Shown in pieces: positions 16,839-25,649 of a stretch of 64,000 nt of DNA; the stretch's first letter is position 1; every line of letters starts with the position of its first letter. The notes beneath the pieces were generated by a model. That model saw nothing but the letters and a program-made list of their open reading frames with translations, searched no databases and was not told the origin of the DNA. The position numbers were made by a program, and so were the translations under genes. The stretch comes from Lachnospiraceae bacterium (GTDB lineage Bacteria > Bacillota > Clostridia > Lachnospirales > Lachnospiraceae). The stretch is from positions 1-64,000 of the forward strand of contig JAFRSH010000018.1 of NCBI GenBank assembly GCA_017427685.1. The letters are read 5' to 3'.

Positions 16839-17162
16839 TCACCAATTCATACTTGCTTCTGCAGCCTGCTTTAGTTCTTCGCTAAATCCGTCCAGATCTT
16901 CCAAAGAGATTGCGCCCTCTCGGATAAGCGAAACAATATTATAAAACATCTTTGAGCGCCGCATCTCAGCCTGCACTCCGACTTTTTTCCTATCTCCCTT
17001 TATGCGCTCTTCCACTGCCCAAAATCTGTCTGCCGAACTGCCATCGGCGCTTAAGATATCAATATACTCTTTGCAGAGTTTTTCCATATACGCTTCCTGC
17101 CAATCCGATATTTTGCTTCTAAAAAGTTTCCAATCGCTCTCCGGATAATTCATATTTGGCAT
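16839..17162 (-). CDS. Small conserved Clostridia protein of unknown function
   Basis: A soluble, helical 107-residue protein beginning MPNMNYPESDWKLFRSKI. The pattern ESDWKLFR..IxDWQEAYMxxLxKEYI is one I recognise from a widespread Clostridia family, sometimes carrying an unsupported 'multidrug transporter' label. No membrane helix is present, so that label is wrong for this protein. It precedes the SWIM gene by 4 bases. Function unknown. Confidence 0.75.
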   Translation of the reverse strand: MPNMNYPESDWKLFRSKISDWQEAYMEKLCKEYIDILSADGSSADRFWAVEERIKGDRKKVGVQAEMRRSKMFYNIVSLIREGAISLEDLDGFSEELKQAAEASMNW

Positions 17163-17226
17163 CGTTTTATTCCACCTTCCCAGACAAATACACTCATCTT
17201 CAAGCTCAGATCATTAATCTGCGCAC

Positions 17227-17523
17227 TCAATGATGATTCTTTGCATAATCCTTTATCTGCTCGTATGTCGCTTTGCCTCTGAGCTCCGACAGATCAAGGT
17301 TCTCCAAGGAGAAATCTATCTTTACGTTTGTTGTCTCGGGCGCTTTATTCCCTTTATTGTACCCGCTGATCATTCCAATATCATCGGTCTTCGCAATGCT
17401 TTTTCTCTCCGAGCTGTCTCTGTCGACATCTCCCTTGGAAAGTTGAACCACAGTCTCGACTGTTGTCCACATGAGCAACCGAATTGCCATCATCAGGACC
17501 ATTTCTACTGATACATTTTCCAA
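17227..17523 (-). pseudogene. C-terminal remnant of an RlmD/TrmA-type methyltransferase paralogue
   Basis: The 98-codon frame has no catalytic domain. Two stretches match the tail of the RlmD-type rRNA methyltransferases of Lachnospiraceae: TTVETVVQLSKGDVD corresponds to the HVETVVLLS end of the catalytic core, and VKIDFSLENLDLS..KATYEQIKDY to the lineage-specific C-terminal extension, which normally continues into a YIxQxKRK segment. Here it stops after KNHH, and about 30 residues between the two pieces look scrambled. A complete but different rlmD lies 1.4 kb away at 18878-20623. Confidence 0.6.
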
Positions 17524-17566
17524 TCCGCCATCTATTCCGCCACGTTGGCGTTTAGAGTAGTCCGAT

Positions 17567-18589
17567 TTAGTATTTCTCTTGGATCATTTTCTTTACCGCC
17601 TTATCAAAGTCGGATTCAATAGGCTGGGTCTTGTTAAATACTTCATATTCAGCATTTGCCTTATCCAGTGCCTGTTTGTGAGATATCCTTCCGTTATCCT
17701 TAAGTATCTTGTATTGACGGAATTCAAGAAATGCATTTACACTCTTTTCAAACTCCTCCATTGTGAATACATTTTCACGCTCAATAAGATCTTCAATATA
17801 ATCAAAATATCCGGTAACCGCTCGTTCCAATTGGCGGATCTGTTTTTCATCCAGATAATTCTTCGCAACAGAAACATCAGATTTCAGGATTCGTCCATCA
17901 GGAGCATTCTTCCACGTTGTAAGTCCCATATGCTCCTTCTCATGATCAGCCGATTCGTATACTATCTCTGCAGCAGTATGATTTGTGATTGCGTAATGGA
18001 ACTTATTTTGAATGGTTGCATAAAAATGATAAGCAATCTCTGAATCTTTTGTATAGTCAATACTGCACTCAGCAAAAATATCGGTGATCTGCTGCCAGAT
18101 ACGACGTTCGCTAGCACGAATGGAACGAACACGTTCCAACAGCTCGCGGAAATAGTCTTTTCCGAAAGCTGTTTTCCCTTGCTTTAAGCGGTCATCATCA
18201 AGAACAAAGCCTTTTGTAATATATTCCTTTAGAACGGTAGTTGCCCAGATTCTAAACCGTGTGGCTTTTTTTGAATTAACTCTATAGCCTACAGAAATAA
18301 TGGCATCTAGATTGTAAAACATAGCCTCCCCGGTCTGAGTTTTACCAGGAATAGCTCCGTGAGGACTGGTTATTTCCATTTTGGAAACAACCACTTTTTC
18401 ATCCAACTCGCCTTCTTCAAATATTTTCTTTAAATGCTTACTCACGGCAGGAACTTGAATTCCAAACAATTCCGCCATTGCCTTCTGTGTTATCCAGATG
18501 CTCTCGTCTTTAATATACGCATCTACGGAAACATCCCCCTCATCGGAATGATAGAGAACCATTTCCATCTGCTTGTCAAAATCTCTCAT
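17567..18589 (-). CDS. RhuM-family protein
   Basis: The 340-residue product has the hallmarks of the RhuM family (Pfam Virulence_RhuM): SIWITQKAMAELFGIQVPAVSKHLKKIFEEGEL, YNLDAIISVGYRVNSKKATRFRIWAT, and the central GKDYFRELLERVRSIRASERR. The N-terminus looks like a DNA-binding helix-turn-helix. RhuM proteins are common in islands, phages and defence regions, but their activity is not established. The start overlaps the stop of the XRE gene by ATGA, so the two are translationally coupled. The surrounding DNA is AT-rich. Confidence 0.9.
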   Translation of the reverse strand: MRDFDKQMEMVLYHSDEGDVSVDAYIKDESIWITQKAMAELFGIQVPAVSKHLKKIFEEGELDEKVVVSKMEITSPHGAIPGKTQTGEAMFYNLDAIISVGYRVNSKKATRFRIWATTVLKEYITKGFVLDDDRLKQGKTAFGKDYFRELLERVRSIRASERRIWQQITDIFAECSIDYTKDSEIAYHFYATIQNKFHYAITNHTAAEIVYESADHEKEHMGLTTWKNAPDGRILKSDVSVAKNYLDEKQIRQLERAVTGYFDYIEDLIERENVFTMEEFEKSVNAFLEFRQYKILKDNGRISHKQALDKANAEYEVFNKTQPIESDFDKAVKKMIQEKY

Positions 18590-18792
18590 AGAAGGTTCTC
18601 CTCCTTTCCTTCAACCAGTTCCTCATATTTTAACTGATATGCTATAAGCCGCGGGATATACTCAGGAGGAGTTCTCCTTCCAGCCTCCCAGTCTTCCATT
18701 GTACGAACAGGGATACCCGTATGTTCTGAAAACTCCTTGCGGGACATCCCTGTGCTTTCTCTTAGTTCTTTTATTGTTTTAGCTGTGTCCAT
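18586..18792 (-). CDS. Small XRE-type HTH regulator coupled to RhuM
   Basis: A 68-residue protein that is nearly only a helix-turn-helix: TIKELRESTGMSRKEFSEHTGIPVRTMEDWEAGRRTPPEYI. The start is placed at ATG 18790-18792, preceded by GAGGTGAAAGG; an upstream in-frame ATG at 18846 would add residues outside the fold. Its stop overlaps the RhuM start by four bases. Likely an autoregulator of the pair, by analogy with antitoxin-type HTH proteins; direct evidence is lacking. Confidence 0.85.
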   Translation of the reverse strand: MDTAKTIKELRESTGMSRKEFSEHTGIPVRTMEDWEAGRRTPPEYIPRLIAYQLKYEELVEGKEENLL

Positions 18793-18877
18793 CCTTTCAC
18801 CTCGCAATGCGTTACTGCAACTACAGTATATCATAAACGCCGCCATTCTTAATACAAATACTGATTATGGACGGATC

Positions 18878-20623
18878 TTATTCCGTATTCTTCTCCGCGT
18901 CTTTGATTCTGTAATAATCCTCCATCTTCACATTCAGTTTCACGTAAGAATCCGCTTTTCGGTTGCTCACACGCTCGAGCAAACAACAGGTCTCCACATG
19001 CACCGTCTGCGGGAACATGTCTACAGGCATGACTCTTCTGAGGGTATAGCCACCCTTTCGGAGGATCTTGATGTCGCGGGCGAGGGTTGCGGGATCGCAC
19101 GAAACGTAGATGATGCTGTGCGGCGACATCCTGACGAGGCAGTCGAGGAGCTTCGGGTCGCAGCCCTTACGAGGCGGGTCGACAACCACGATATCCGCGC
19201 CGTACGAAGGGTCCTTGGCATACATTTCGGGGACAACTTCCTCAGCGGGTCCGCAGAAGAATTCCGCGTTAGTGATACCGTTCTCCCGGGCATTTTGGCG
19301 GGCGTCACGCACCGCTGCCTCGATGATCTCGACCCCGTAAACTTTCTTGGCAACCGAGCAGAGCGCAAGGCTTATGGACCCCGTTCCGCAGTACATGTCC
19401 CAGATTACGGGCTTATTATCACGGTCTGATATCCCCGAACCATTTCGTTTTTCTGTCTCCGAGTCATTACTGTTTTCGGCATGACCGGCGCTCACGCTTA
19501 TGCTGTCTCTTACCAGCTCCTCCACCTTCGAGTAAAGGACGCGTGTCTGGATGGGATTGACCTGGAAGAAGGAAAGCGGCGAGATGCGGTAGCTGATCTG
19601 CCCGATCCTGTCAACGATATGGTCACTTCCCCAGATGTGCCTGATCCTGTCCGTCATAATGACGTTTGTTATCTCACGGTTGACGCAAAGCGACACGGAC
19701 TCAAGCTTCATGTCGTGCTTATCACAGGCTTCGGAGAGAAGCTTCACAAGCAGTTCCTTACCGGGCACATCTTCGGCACACACCACAAGACAGACCATGA
19801 CTTGTTTCGTGACATGACCCGTACGTATCAGAACGTGTCTTACAATTCCGCTCTGATTTATTATCATCCTGTCCGATCCCGAGTCTGTTACAGACTCCGA
19901 ACCGCGCTTTTTACCTCTTCCGAATTTTCCGGTCGTTTTCTGTGTTTCCTCTGCCACGACTGCTTCTTCATACGGCGGAACACCCGCCCTGTCCATGTAT
20001 TCAAGCACCGCGTCCATGATGCTTCCCGCTACGGGATGCGAAAGTGCGCACTCCGTGCAGGGGATTATGTCATGCGAGTGATTGCGGTAGAAGCCCGCCA
20101 CGGTCTTACCCGACTTGTCTCTTCCGACGGGGTATTGCGATTTGTTACGATACCCGAAGGTTTCCGCCGCATCAACAGTGAAGTCCATCTGTGCGGTATC
20201 TTCCGTTACAGGGTCCCTTAATGTCAAACTCGCGAATTGCTTCGCAATTTGCTCGTTATAAGGCAGATCTTCCTTTACCGTATCAGAATCAGCTTGCAGC
20301 CCTCCTATCCTTGTGAGACAGTTAAGAACCTTGTCGGTCTTGAACTTCAGCTGCGCCTCATAGCTTTCGTGCTGAAGCTGGCAGCCTCCGCAAAGAGCGG
20401 CGACTTTACATCTCGGCTTGACACGGTTCGGTGACGGTTTGAGTATCTCGATAAGGCGCGCGTAGCCGTAGGTCTTTTTAAGCTTCATGACCCCGGCCCT
20501 TACGGTGTCTCCGGGGATCGCGCCCACGACGAAGAAGGCCATCCCGTCCGCGCGGCCGATGCCCTCTCCTTCACTTCCCGTGTCGGTGATCTCTATTTCT
20601 ATGATGTCATTCTTTTTCAACAT
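18878..20623 (-). CDS. rlmD: 23S rRNA (uracil-C5)-methyltransferase RlmD/RlmCD type
   Basis: Transfers methyl from SAM to C5 of uracil in 23S rRNA. Domains in order: TRAM (about 1-60, with GIGRADGMAFFVVGAIPGD), Fe-S cysteines CKVAALCGGCQLQ, an RNA-binding central domain with inserted charged segments, and the SAM domain with MYCGTGSISLAL, VVVDPPRKGC and the catalytic Cys in YVSCDPATLARD. At 581 residues it is longer than the usual 430-460, because of insertions near 230-250 and 385-410 and the C-terminal tail. The start is set at ATG 20621-20623, where MLKKND begins the TRAM domain. Site specificity (U747, U1939 or both) cannot be told from sequence. Confidence 0.9.
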   Translation of the reverse strand: MLKKNDIIEIEITDTGSEGEGIGRADGMAFFVVGAIPGDTVRAGVMKLKKTYGYARLIEILKPSPNRVKPRCKVAALCGGCQLQHESYEAQLKFKTDKVLNCLTRIGGLQADSDTVKEDLPYNEQIAKQFASLTLRDPVTEDTAQMDFTVDAAETFGYRNKSQYPVGRDKSGKTVAGFYRNHSHDIIPCTECALSHPVAGSIMDAVLEYMDRAGVPPYEEAVVAEETQKTTGKFGRGKKRGSESVTDSGSDRMIINQSGIVRHVLIRTGHVTKQVMVCLVVCAEDVPGKELLVKLLSEACDKHDMKLESVSLCVNREITNVIMTDRIRHIWGSDHIVDRIGQISYRISPLSFFQVNPIQTRVLYSKVEELVRDSISVSAGHAENSNDSETEKRNGSGISDRDNKPVIWDMYCGTGSISLALCSVAKKVYGVEIIEAAVRDARQNARENGITNAEFFCGPAEEVVPEMYAKDPSYGADIVVVDPPRKGCDPKLLDCLVRMSPHSIIYVSCDPATLARDIKILRKGGYTLRRVMPVDMFPQTVHVETCCLLERVSNRKADSYVKLNVKMEDYYRIKDAEKNTE

Positions 20624-20748
20624 GTGCTTACTTCCCGTGTCATGACGATCAGTCTCTCCGTACATTCTCCGGTCATTTTCAATAAATTAATCAACCGGTT
20701 TTTCATCCATGACGCATTATTCATTTTGTCCTTCTATAATACCACAAA

Positions 20749-20770
20749 GACCCGCGCTTTCGCACGGGTC
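20749..20770 (-). terminator. GAAA-tetraloop hairpin terminator after the patatin gene
   Basis: On the minus strand GACCCGTGC, loop GAAA, GCGCGGGTC forms a 9-bp stem capped by a GNRA tetraloop, followed by a weak TTTGT tail. It ends the patatin/yhaM transcript upstream of rlmD. Confidence 0.6.
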
Positions 20771-20851
20771 ATGCTACGTTTATCTTGTTATTCTTGCCTT
20801 TTTAAATTGTTTATCTCTCGAAGTTTCACACTCCGGTGCAACGTTCAATCG

Positions 20852-21694
20852 TCAGCTCAGCCACGCCTTGATCTCGTCAAGCTTTTCGAGTGCGGTCCTG
20901 CGTCCGATCTCGTAAACACGGTCAAGTTCGTCGGGGTTGTGCTCAACGCTTCCGATGTTGAGTTCCTCGGGCGGACGTACCACAAAAAGTTCTCCCGCAA
21001 GCTCGCGTTCCCTGATGTAGGCCGTGGTCCTGTTGTATCTCAGGTGTCTTGTTGCGACCGATTTGATGAGCTGAGGATACTTCCTGTACACGATCCTGAT
21101 AAGCCCAAGGAACTTGTTCTTCTTTTTCTCGTACTCGAGGGGCTGTGTGAGGATCGCGATATTGCGGTCGTAACCGCGTCTTTCGAGGAATCTCACGGGG
21201 ATCGAATCGGCCATCCCTCCGTCAAGGAGCTTACGCTCTCCGATCTCAACGACCTTTGATGCGAGGGGCATGGATGCCGAGGCTCTCATCCACATGATGT
21301 CTTCCTCCCTGCCCTCCTTGCACTTGTGGTAAACGGGGCGTCCCGTCTCCACATCGGTCGCCACGATGTAGAACTCCATGGGGTTCGCGGCAAAGGTGTC
21401 CGCGTCGAACACATCAAGTCTCTCGGGGATCTCGTGGTAGCAAAAATCTGCCCCATATACGTCACCGGTCTTGATGAAATTCCTCATGCTCGCGTATCTC
21501 TTGTCCTTGCAGAACATCTTGTTGTACCTGAGTGCTCTGCCCTTCTGCTTTGATTTGAGGTTGCAGCCGAATACCGCGCCCGCGGACACTCCGACCGCAC
21601 CGTCAAATGTAATATCGTTTTCGAGGAAGACGTCCAAAACACCGCATGTGAACATGCCTCTCATCGAACCGCCTTCCAGAATCAAACCTTTCAT
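20852..21694 (-). CDS. Patatin-like phospholipase (RssA/YjjU type)
   Basis: A 280-residue serine lipid hydrolase of the patatin family. The oxyanion loop EGGSMRG lies at residues 7-13, the nucleophile in GVSAG (Ser37) and the catalytic Asp in LDGG (Asp158), so the Ser-Asp dyad is complete. No signal peptide is present; bacterial patatins of this type are cytosolic and act at the inner face of the membrane. The ATG overlaps the yhaM stop as ATGA, suggesting co-translation. Substrate unknown. Confidence 0.92.
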   Translation of the reverse strand: MKGLILEGGSMRGMFTCGVLDVFLENDITFDGAVGVSAGAVFGCNLKSKQKGRALRYNKMFCKDKRYASMRNFIKTGDVYGADFCYHEIPERLDVFDADTFAANPMEFYIVATDVETGRPVYHKCKEGREEDIMWMRASASMPLASKVVEIGERKLLDGGMADSIPVRFLERRGYDRNIAILTQPLEYEKKKNKFLGLIRIVYRKYPQLIKSVATRHLRYNRTTAYIRERELAGELFVVRPPEELNIGSVEHNPDELDRVYEIGRRTALEKLDEIKAWLS

Positions 21695-22635
21695 AAATCA
21701 GTTGTCCTTCTAATGTTGGAATCAAAACTTCTGTTAAATCCGAGCCACATGGTCTTGCCGTCCGAGGCCTCGATAGCCTCCTTGAAGGTCTCAAGCTTGG
21801 CATCGAGGTTGTCCGCGAAGTGAAGCGCCATGGCCTCCATGATCGCGGGGATCTTGGGCGAGCCGTACTCGTACTTGCCGTGGTGAGACACGATACAATG
21901 CTTGAGTTCGGCCGCGAGTGCGGGAGGGAAGCCTTCGATCTTGGCGATCCTCTCCGAAACGATCTGTGTTCCGATTATGATATGGCCGAGGAGGTTGCCC
22001 TCGTCCGTGTACTCGTTCATGGGGAAATCCGTGAGCTCCTCGATCTTTCCGATGTCGTGACAGAGCGCCGCCGTGATGAGCAGATCTCTCTTGAGCATGG
22101 GATAGCACTTGCAGAAGCAGTGGCATACTCTCGTAACGGAGAGCGTGTGCTCGAGCAGTCCGCCCACGAAGCCATGGTGCATGGACTTGGCTGCGGAGTG
22201 TGTACAGAACGCCTTCGAGAACTCCTTGTCGGTGATGAACAGATCCTCAAGGAGTGCCCTGCAATGAGGCTCCTTGACTGACTCGATGAACTTGCGGAGC
22301 TCCTGCTTCATCTCCTCAGGGTCATACTTGCTGCAGGGAACGTAGTCGACGGGGTCGTATTCTCCCTCGCCCGCTTTGCGGATCCTGGTGATGTTGAGCT
22401 GAGGCTTGTCCTGGAAGATCACGACCTTGGCCTCGACACTGATGAACTGCATCGCCTCGAACTCCTCGATCGCAGCGTTAATGTCCCAGACCTTGCCGTC
22501 CGCCGTCCCGGTCTTGTCCTGCAATGTGAGGGCGAGATAGCTCTTGCCAACCTTGCTCTGCAGGGTGCGAACCTCCTTGCAAAGGTAGATCTCGCGAATG
22601 TTGTCGCCTTCACGTATATCTGATAAAAACTTCAT
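21691..22635 (-). CDS. yhaM: 3'-5' exoribonuclease YhaM family
   Basis: The 314-residue product has an N-terminal OB-fold (about 10-95, LTLQDKTGTADGKVWD) and a C-terminal HD domain with LLEHTLSVTRVC and LCHDIGKIEEL, the metal-binding His-Asp pair. This order and length match YhaM/CBF1-type 3'-5' exoribonucleases, which trim RNA ends and short RNAs. It ends four bases into the patatin gene and follows the HtrA-like gene after 67 bases. Confidence 0.92.
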   Translation of the reverse strand: MKFLSDIREGDNIREIYLCKEVRTLQSKVGKSYLALTLQDKTGTADGKVWDINAAIEEFEAMQFISVEAKVVIFQDKPQLNITRIRKAGEGEYDPVDYVPCSKYDPEEMKQELRKFIESVKEPHCRALLEDLFITDKEFSKAFCTHSAAKSMHHGFVGGLLEHTLSVTRVCHCFCKCYPMLKRDLLITAALCHDIGKIEELTDFPMNEYTDEGNLLGHIIIGTQIVSERIAKIEGFPPALAAELKHCIVSHHGKYEYGSPKIPAIMEAMALHFADNLDAKLETFKEAIEASDGKTMWLGFNRSFDSNIRRTTDL

Positions 22636-22702
22636 AACTTTCCTCTGTTTCTTATTTCCGATGTGTTTACTATATACTATCTATATTATACCGTCAACTC
22701 GA

Positions 22703-24202
22703 CTAGTTCCCAAGATCGAGCTCGATAACGACCGTATTCTCGGGTTCGTCCCTCAAGCTGCTCCTGAAGTATGTGGTCGAGATCAGTGCGCGGTCCGTAC
22801 CGGTGATCAGGTACTCCATCATGTCCTTCACGCTCGTGATGGGGGTGCCGTCCATGCTCGTGATAACGTCGCCCTTGCGCAGTCCGGCTGCCGCCGCGGG
22901 TGACGAAGCAACGACCTCGTTGATATAGATACCGTTCTCAAGACCCATCGACTTGAGGACGTCGTCCGGCATATCCTCGGCTTTGATGCCGGGATGCACT
23001 GTGTTCTTGCCGTTGAGGAGTGCGATCAGGATGTCGCGTATGCTGTTAATGGATATGCATGTCGTGATCCTGTCTTCCTCGTTCTGTTCCGTCATGTGCG
23101 AGATGATACCGATCATCTCACCGTTCATATTGACGATGACTGCATCCGAACCTGCATGGTAGGGAAGTCCCGTCGCGAACACATCGAGCACACCGTCCTG
23201 AACGTAGCACTTCCTGCCCGTCGCCGAAACGAAGCCGTACGCCATCGATCCGGAGTAACCGTCGGGCATACCGGCAGCCATGATCGAGTCGCCGACAGCG
23301 ACCTTCGACGAGTCTCCGATGCATATGCAGCGAAGAGTGGACTTTTCCTTCCCTGTGATCTTTTCGAGATCGACCGCTACGATGGCAAGGTCGAGCACAG
23401 GGTCACTGAGGAACACCTCTCCTTCGACGGTGAAACCGTCCGCAAGGATGATCTCGATCCTGTCCGCGCTTTCGGTCTTGGCACACGAAGTCATGATCAA
23501 AAGCTCTACCCCGTTCTCTCCGAGGATCACTCCCGTAGCGTCCGTATATGTTTCAATGTTCTCATCAAGCCAATTGATACCGCTGTTGCACGCTCTGACG
23601 GTGACAACGCTCTCGGAAACCGAAGCGTAAAGGTCCTTGAGGCCTCCGACGATCCCGTTATAGTTGTCCATGGGATCGGGTTCGGCTTCCTCTCCCTGAG
23701 CCGTTACGTCTGCTTCCTCGGGCGGTACGAGAGTCACCGTAACACCGTCCTCTTCCTTCTCGGGATCCGGCATACCGGTTTCAGGCGTAACCTGCTGTCC
23801 TGCTGTATCGTCTTCTTCCTTCTCGGGCACCGGTGACGGCGTGGGTGAAGGTTCCTGCATCGGTGTGATGTCAGGTTCGGGTGAAGGTGTCACAGGTCCG
23901 GGAACAGAAGGACTGATCCTTCCTGTCTCGGCTCCGGTCGAAAGTGTGACCGTGTTACGCACCGGGCTGTTGGAATCAGGTATCTCGGGTTGCTTCTCTT
24001 CCACGCCGAGCATGCTGTTGACCATCCCTTCGGACGCAACATAGATGACGCGCGACACAAATCCGATGATCACTGCTGCGAGCAAGGCAAGACCGCAAAC
24101 TTCAAGCACCTTTTTGATCTTGCGTCTGGTCTTGGGCTTGATCTTCTCGGTGATAAAACTCTTTTCCTGATCCTGAGTCTTGTCAAGGTTGTTGTTATCC
24201 AT
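22703..24202 (-). CDS. Membrane-anchored HtrA-like protein with PDZ domain, catalytic His missing
   Basis: The 499-residue product has a cytoplasmic basic N-terminus, one membrane helix (about 34-55), a Pro/Thr/Glu-rich external linker (about 75-185), a trypsin-like domain (about 190-395) and a PDZ domain (about 405-495, SPAAAAGLRKGDVITSMDGTPI). In HtrA/DegP the His motif is TNNHVV; here the place reads IMTSCAKTE. The Asp (DPVLDLAIVAV) is present. The Ser loop is HAGSDAVIVN instead of GNSGGPLVN, keeping a Ser but losing the glycines. It is probably not a protease; a scaffold or sensor role is more likely. It follows a two-component system by 33 bases. Confidence 0.8.
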   Translation of the reverse strand: MDNNNLDKTQDQEKSFITEKIKPKTRRKIKKVLEVCGLALLAAVIIGFVSRVIYVASEGMVNSMLGVEEKQPEIPDSNSPVRNTVTLSTGAETGRISPSVPGPVTPSPEPDITPMQEPSPTPSPVPEKEEDDTAGQQVTPETGMPDPEKEEDGVTVTLVPPEEADVTAQGEEAEPDPMDNYNGIVGGLKDLYASVSESVVTVRACNSGINWLDENIETYTDATGVILGENGVELLIMTSCAKTESADRIEIILADGFTVEGEVFLSDPVLDLAIVAVDLEKITGKEKSTLRCICIGDSSKVAVGDSIMAAGMPDGYSGSMAYGFVSATGRKCYVQDGVLDVFATGLPYHAGSDAVIVNMNGEMIGIISHMTEQNEEDRITTCISINSIRDILIALLNGKNTVHPGIKAEDMPDDVLKSMGLENGIYINEVVASSPAAAAGLRKGDVITSMDGTPITSVKDMMEYLITGTDRALISTTYFRSSLRDEPENTVVIELDLGN

Positions 24203-24235
24203 GTCTGTTTTCCCTCATACTGTGTGTTCGCCGCG

Positions 24236-25627
24236 TCAACTCGATATCGGCAGCGTGAACGTGAATTCGGTACCTACTCCCTCTGTACTGATAACATTGA
24301 TATTCTCATCGTGGGCTGTGATTATCTCTTTGACGATGGACAACCCCAGTCCGGTTCCCTTTTTATCTTTACCTCTCGACGAATCCTGCTTGTAGAAGCG
24401 TTCCCAGATACGCTTGATGTTCTCTCTGCTAATGCCTTCGCCGTGATCCTTGACCCTGATAAGTGCTTTTGTTCCTTTCTCTTCCGTTTCGATCTCGATC
24501 ACCGATTGCGGCTTCGAGAACTTGATCGCGTTGTCGATCAGGTTGTAGAGAACCTGCTGGATCCTGCCGAGATCCGCGTCGACGAACGTGCTCTTCGAAG
24601 CAAAGGAAAGCTCTATGCTGATCTTCTTCTTGAGACAGGTAACCTCGAAGGAGGCTGCCGTCTTCTTGATCGATTCGTTGATGTCGAAGCTCGTGATCTC
24701 CAGCATAAGCCCGCGTGCGTCGATCCTGTTGAGGTCGAGCAGGTCGGATGTCAGCTTGGAGAGTCTGTCGGTCTCGAAGAGGATTACGTCGAGGTACTTG
24801 TTCCTTGCCTCTTCCGGTACCGTTCCGTCCTTGATCGCTTCGGCGTAGCCCTTGATCGAGGTGAGCGGTGACCTGAAATCGTGCGAAACGTTTGCTATGA
24901 ACTTCTTCTGGTAATCGTCAACCTGCTTGATCTGACCGACCATGTAGTTGATCGCGTTTGTAAGGTCGTTGTACTCGTCGTGCGTCCTGCACTTAAGAGT
25001 GTACGAGTAGTTCCCGCCCGCGTACTCGAGTGCCGCCTTCCTGATCTTGCGGGTCGGGTAGGCCGCTATTATGTAGATCACGAAGAACGCGATCGCAACG
25101 AAGAGGCAGGCTATCAGGAGAAGCAGGTTCAATCCGTTCATCTGACGGATCGAAGCGTTCTGTATCTCTCTTTCGGGATAAAGAACGCACACATACGCCT
25201 TGACCTCGAACTTGTACATGACGGGTGCCGTCACCGCAAGCATCTTCTCCTCGATGATGTCTTCGATATAGACATCGTCGTGGTAAGTGTTGTAAACGAA
25301 CTCGGGATCGATCTCACCGAGGTCGAACACCTTCGAGCTCTCGGAATCGACAACCACCTTGTTCTTGCTGTTAATGATCCAGATCCGCTGGCCCAGGATG
25401 TCACTGAGCATCGTGACCTGATCGCGCATCTGCCTCAAGGTGTACTTGGAGTCATAAAACCGGACGATATACCTGTCCGCCAGACCGACCGCGCGATCCG
25501 CCATCTCTTTTCTGGTCTGCTGTACCGTTTGCTCCCTGACCTCTTTCTCCAACACGGTGTTGGCCAGGAGGAACAGGATCACGACGGTGATCAAATAGCA
25601 TATGATGACCTTTACCGGTATCTTCAT
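24236..25627 (-). CDS. HAMP-containing sensor histidine kinase
   Basis: The 463-residue product is a classical membrane kinase: two membrane helices (about 5-25 and 167-190) around a 140-residue extracellular Cache-like sensor, then a HAMP domain, a HisKA domain with FIANVSHDFRSPLTSIKGY (phospho-acceptor His), and an HATPase domain with LYNLIDNAIKFS, DHGEGI and KGTGLGLSIVKEI. It pairs with the OmpR-type regulator 22 bases upstream. The WalK/PhoR-like layout and the HtrA-like gene downstream suggest envelope sensing; the signal is unknown. Confidence 0.93.
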   Translation of the reverse strand: MKIPVKVIICYLITVVILFLLANTVLEKEVREQTVQQTRKEMADRAVGLADRYIVRFYDSKYTLRQMRDQVTMLSDILGQRIWIINSKNKVVVDSESSKVFDLGEIDPEFVYNTYHDDVYIEDIIEEKMLAVTAPVMYKFEVKAYVCVLYPEREIQNASIRQMNGLNLLLLIACLFVAIAFFVIYIIAAYPTRKIRKAALEYAGGNYSYTLKCRTHDEYNDLTNAINYMVGQIKQVDDYQKKFIANVSHDFRSPLTSIKGYAEAIKDGTVPEEARNKYLDVILFETDRLSKLTSDLLDLNRIDARGLMLEITSFDINESIKKTAASFEVTCLKKKISIELSFASKSTFVDADLGRIQQVLYNLIDNAIKFSKPQSVIEIETEEKGTKALIRVKDHGEGISRENIKRIWERFYKQDSSRGKDKKGTGLGLSIVKEIITAHDENINVISTEGVGTEFTFTLPISS

Positions 25628-25649
25628 CTAAAACCCCGCTCGCAATAAA

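Noticed and set aside
16839..17162. 'Multidrug transporter' label sometimes given to this small protein family
   Set aside because: The 107-residue protein is soluble and has no membrane helix.
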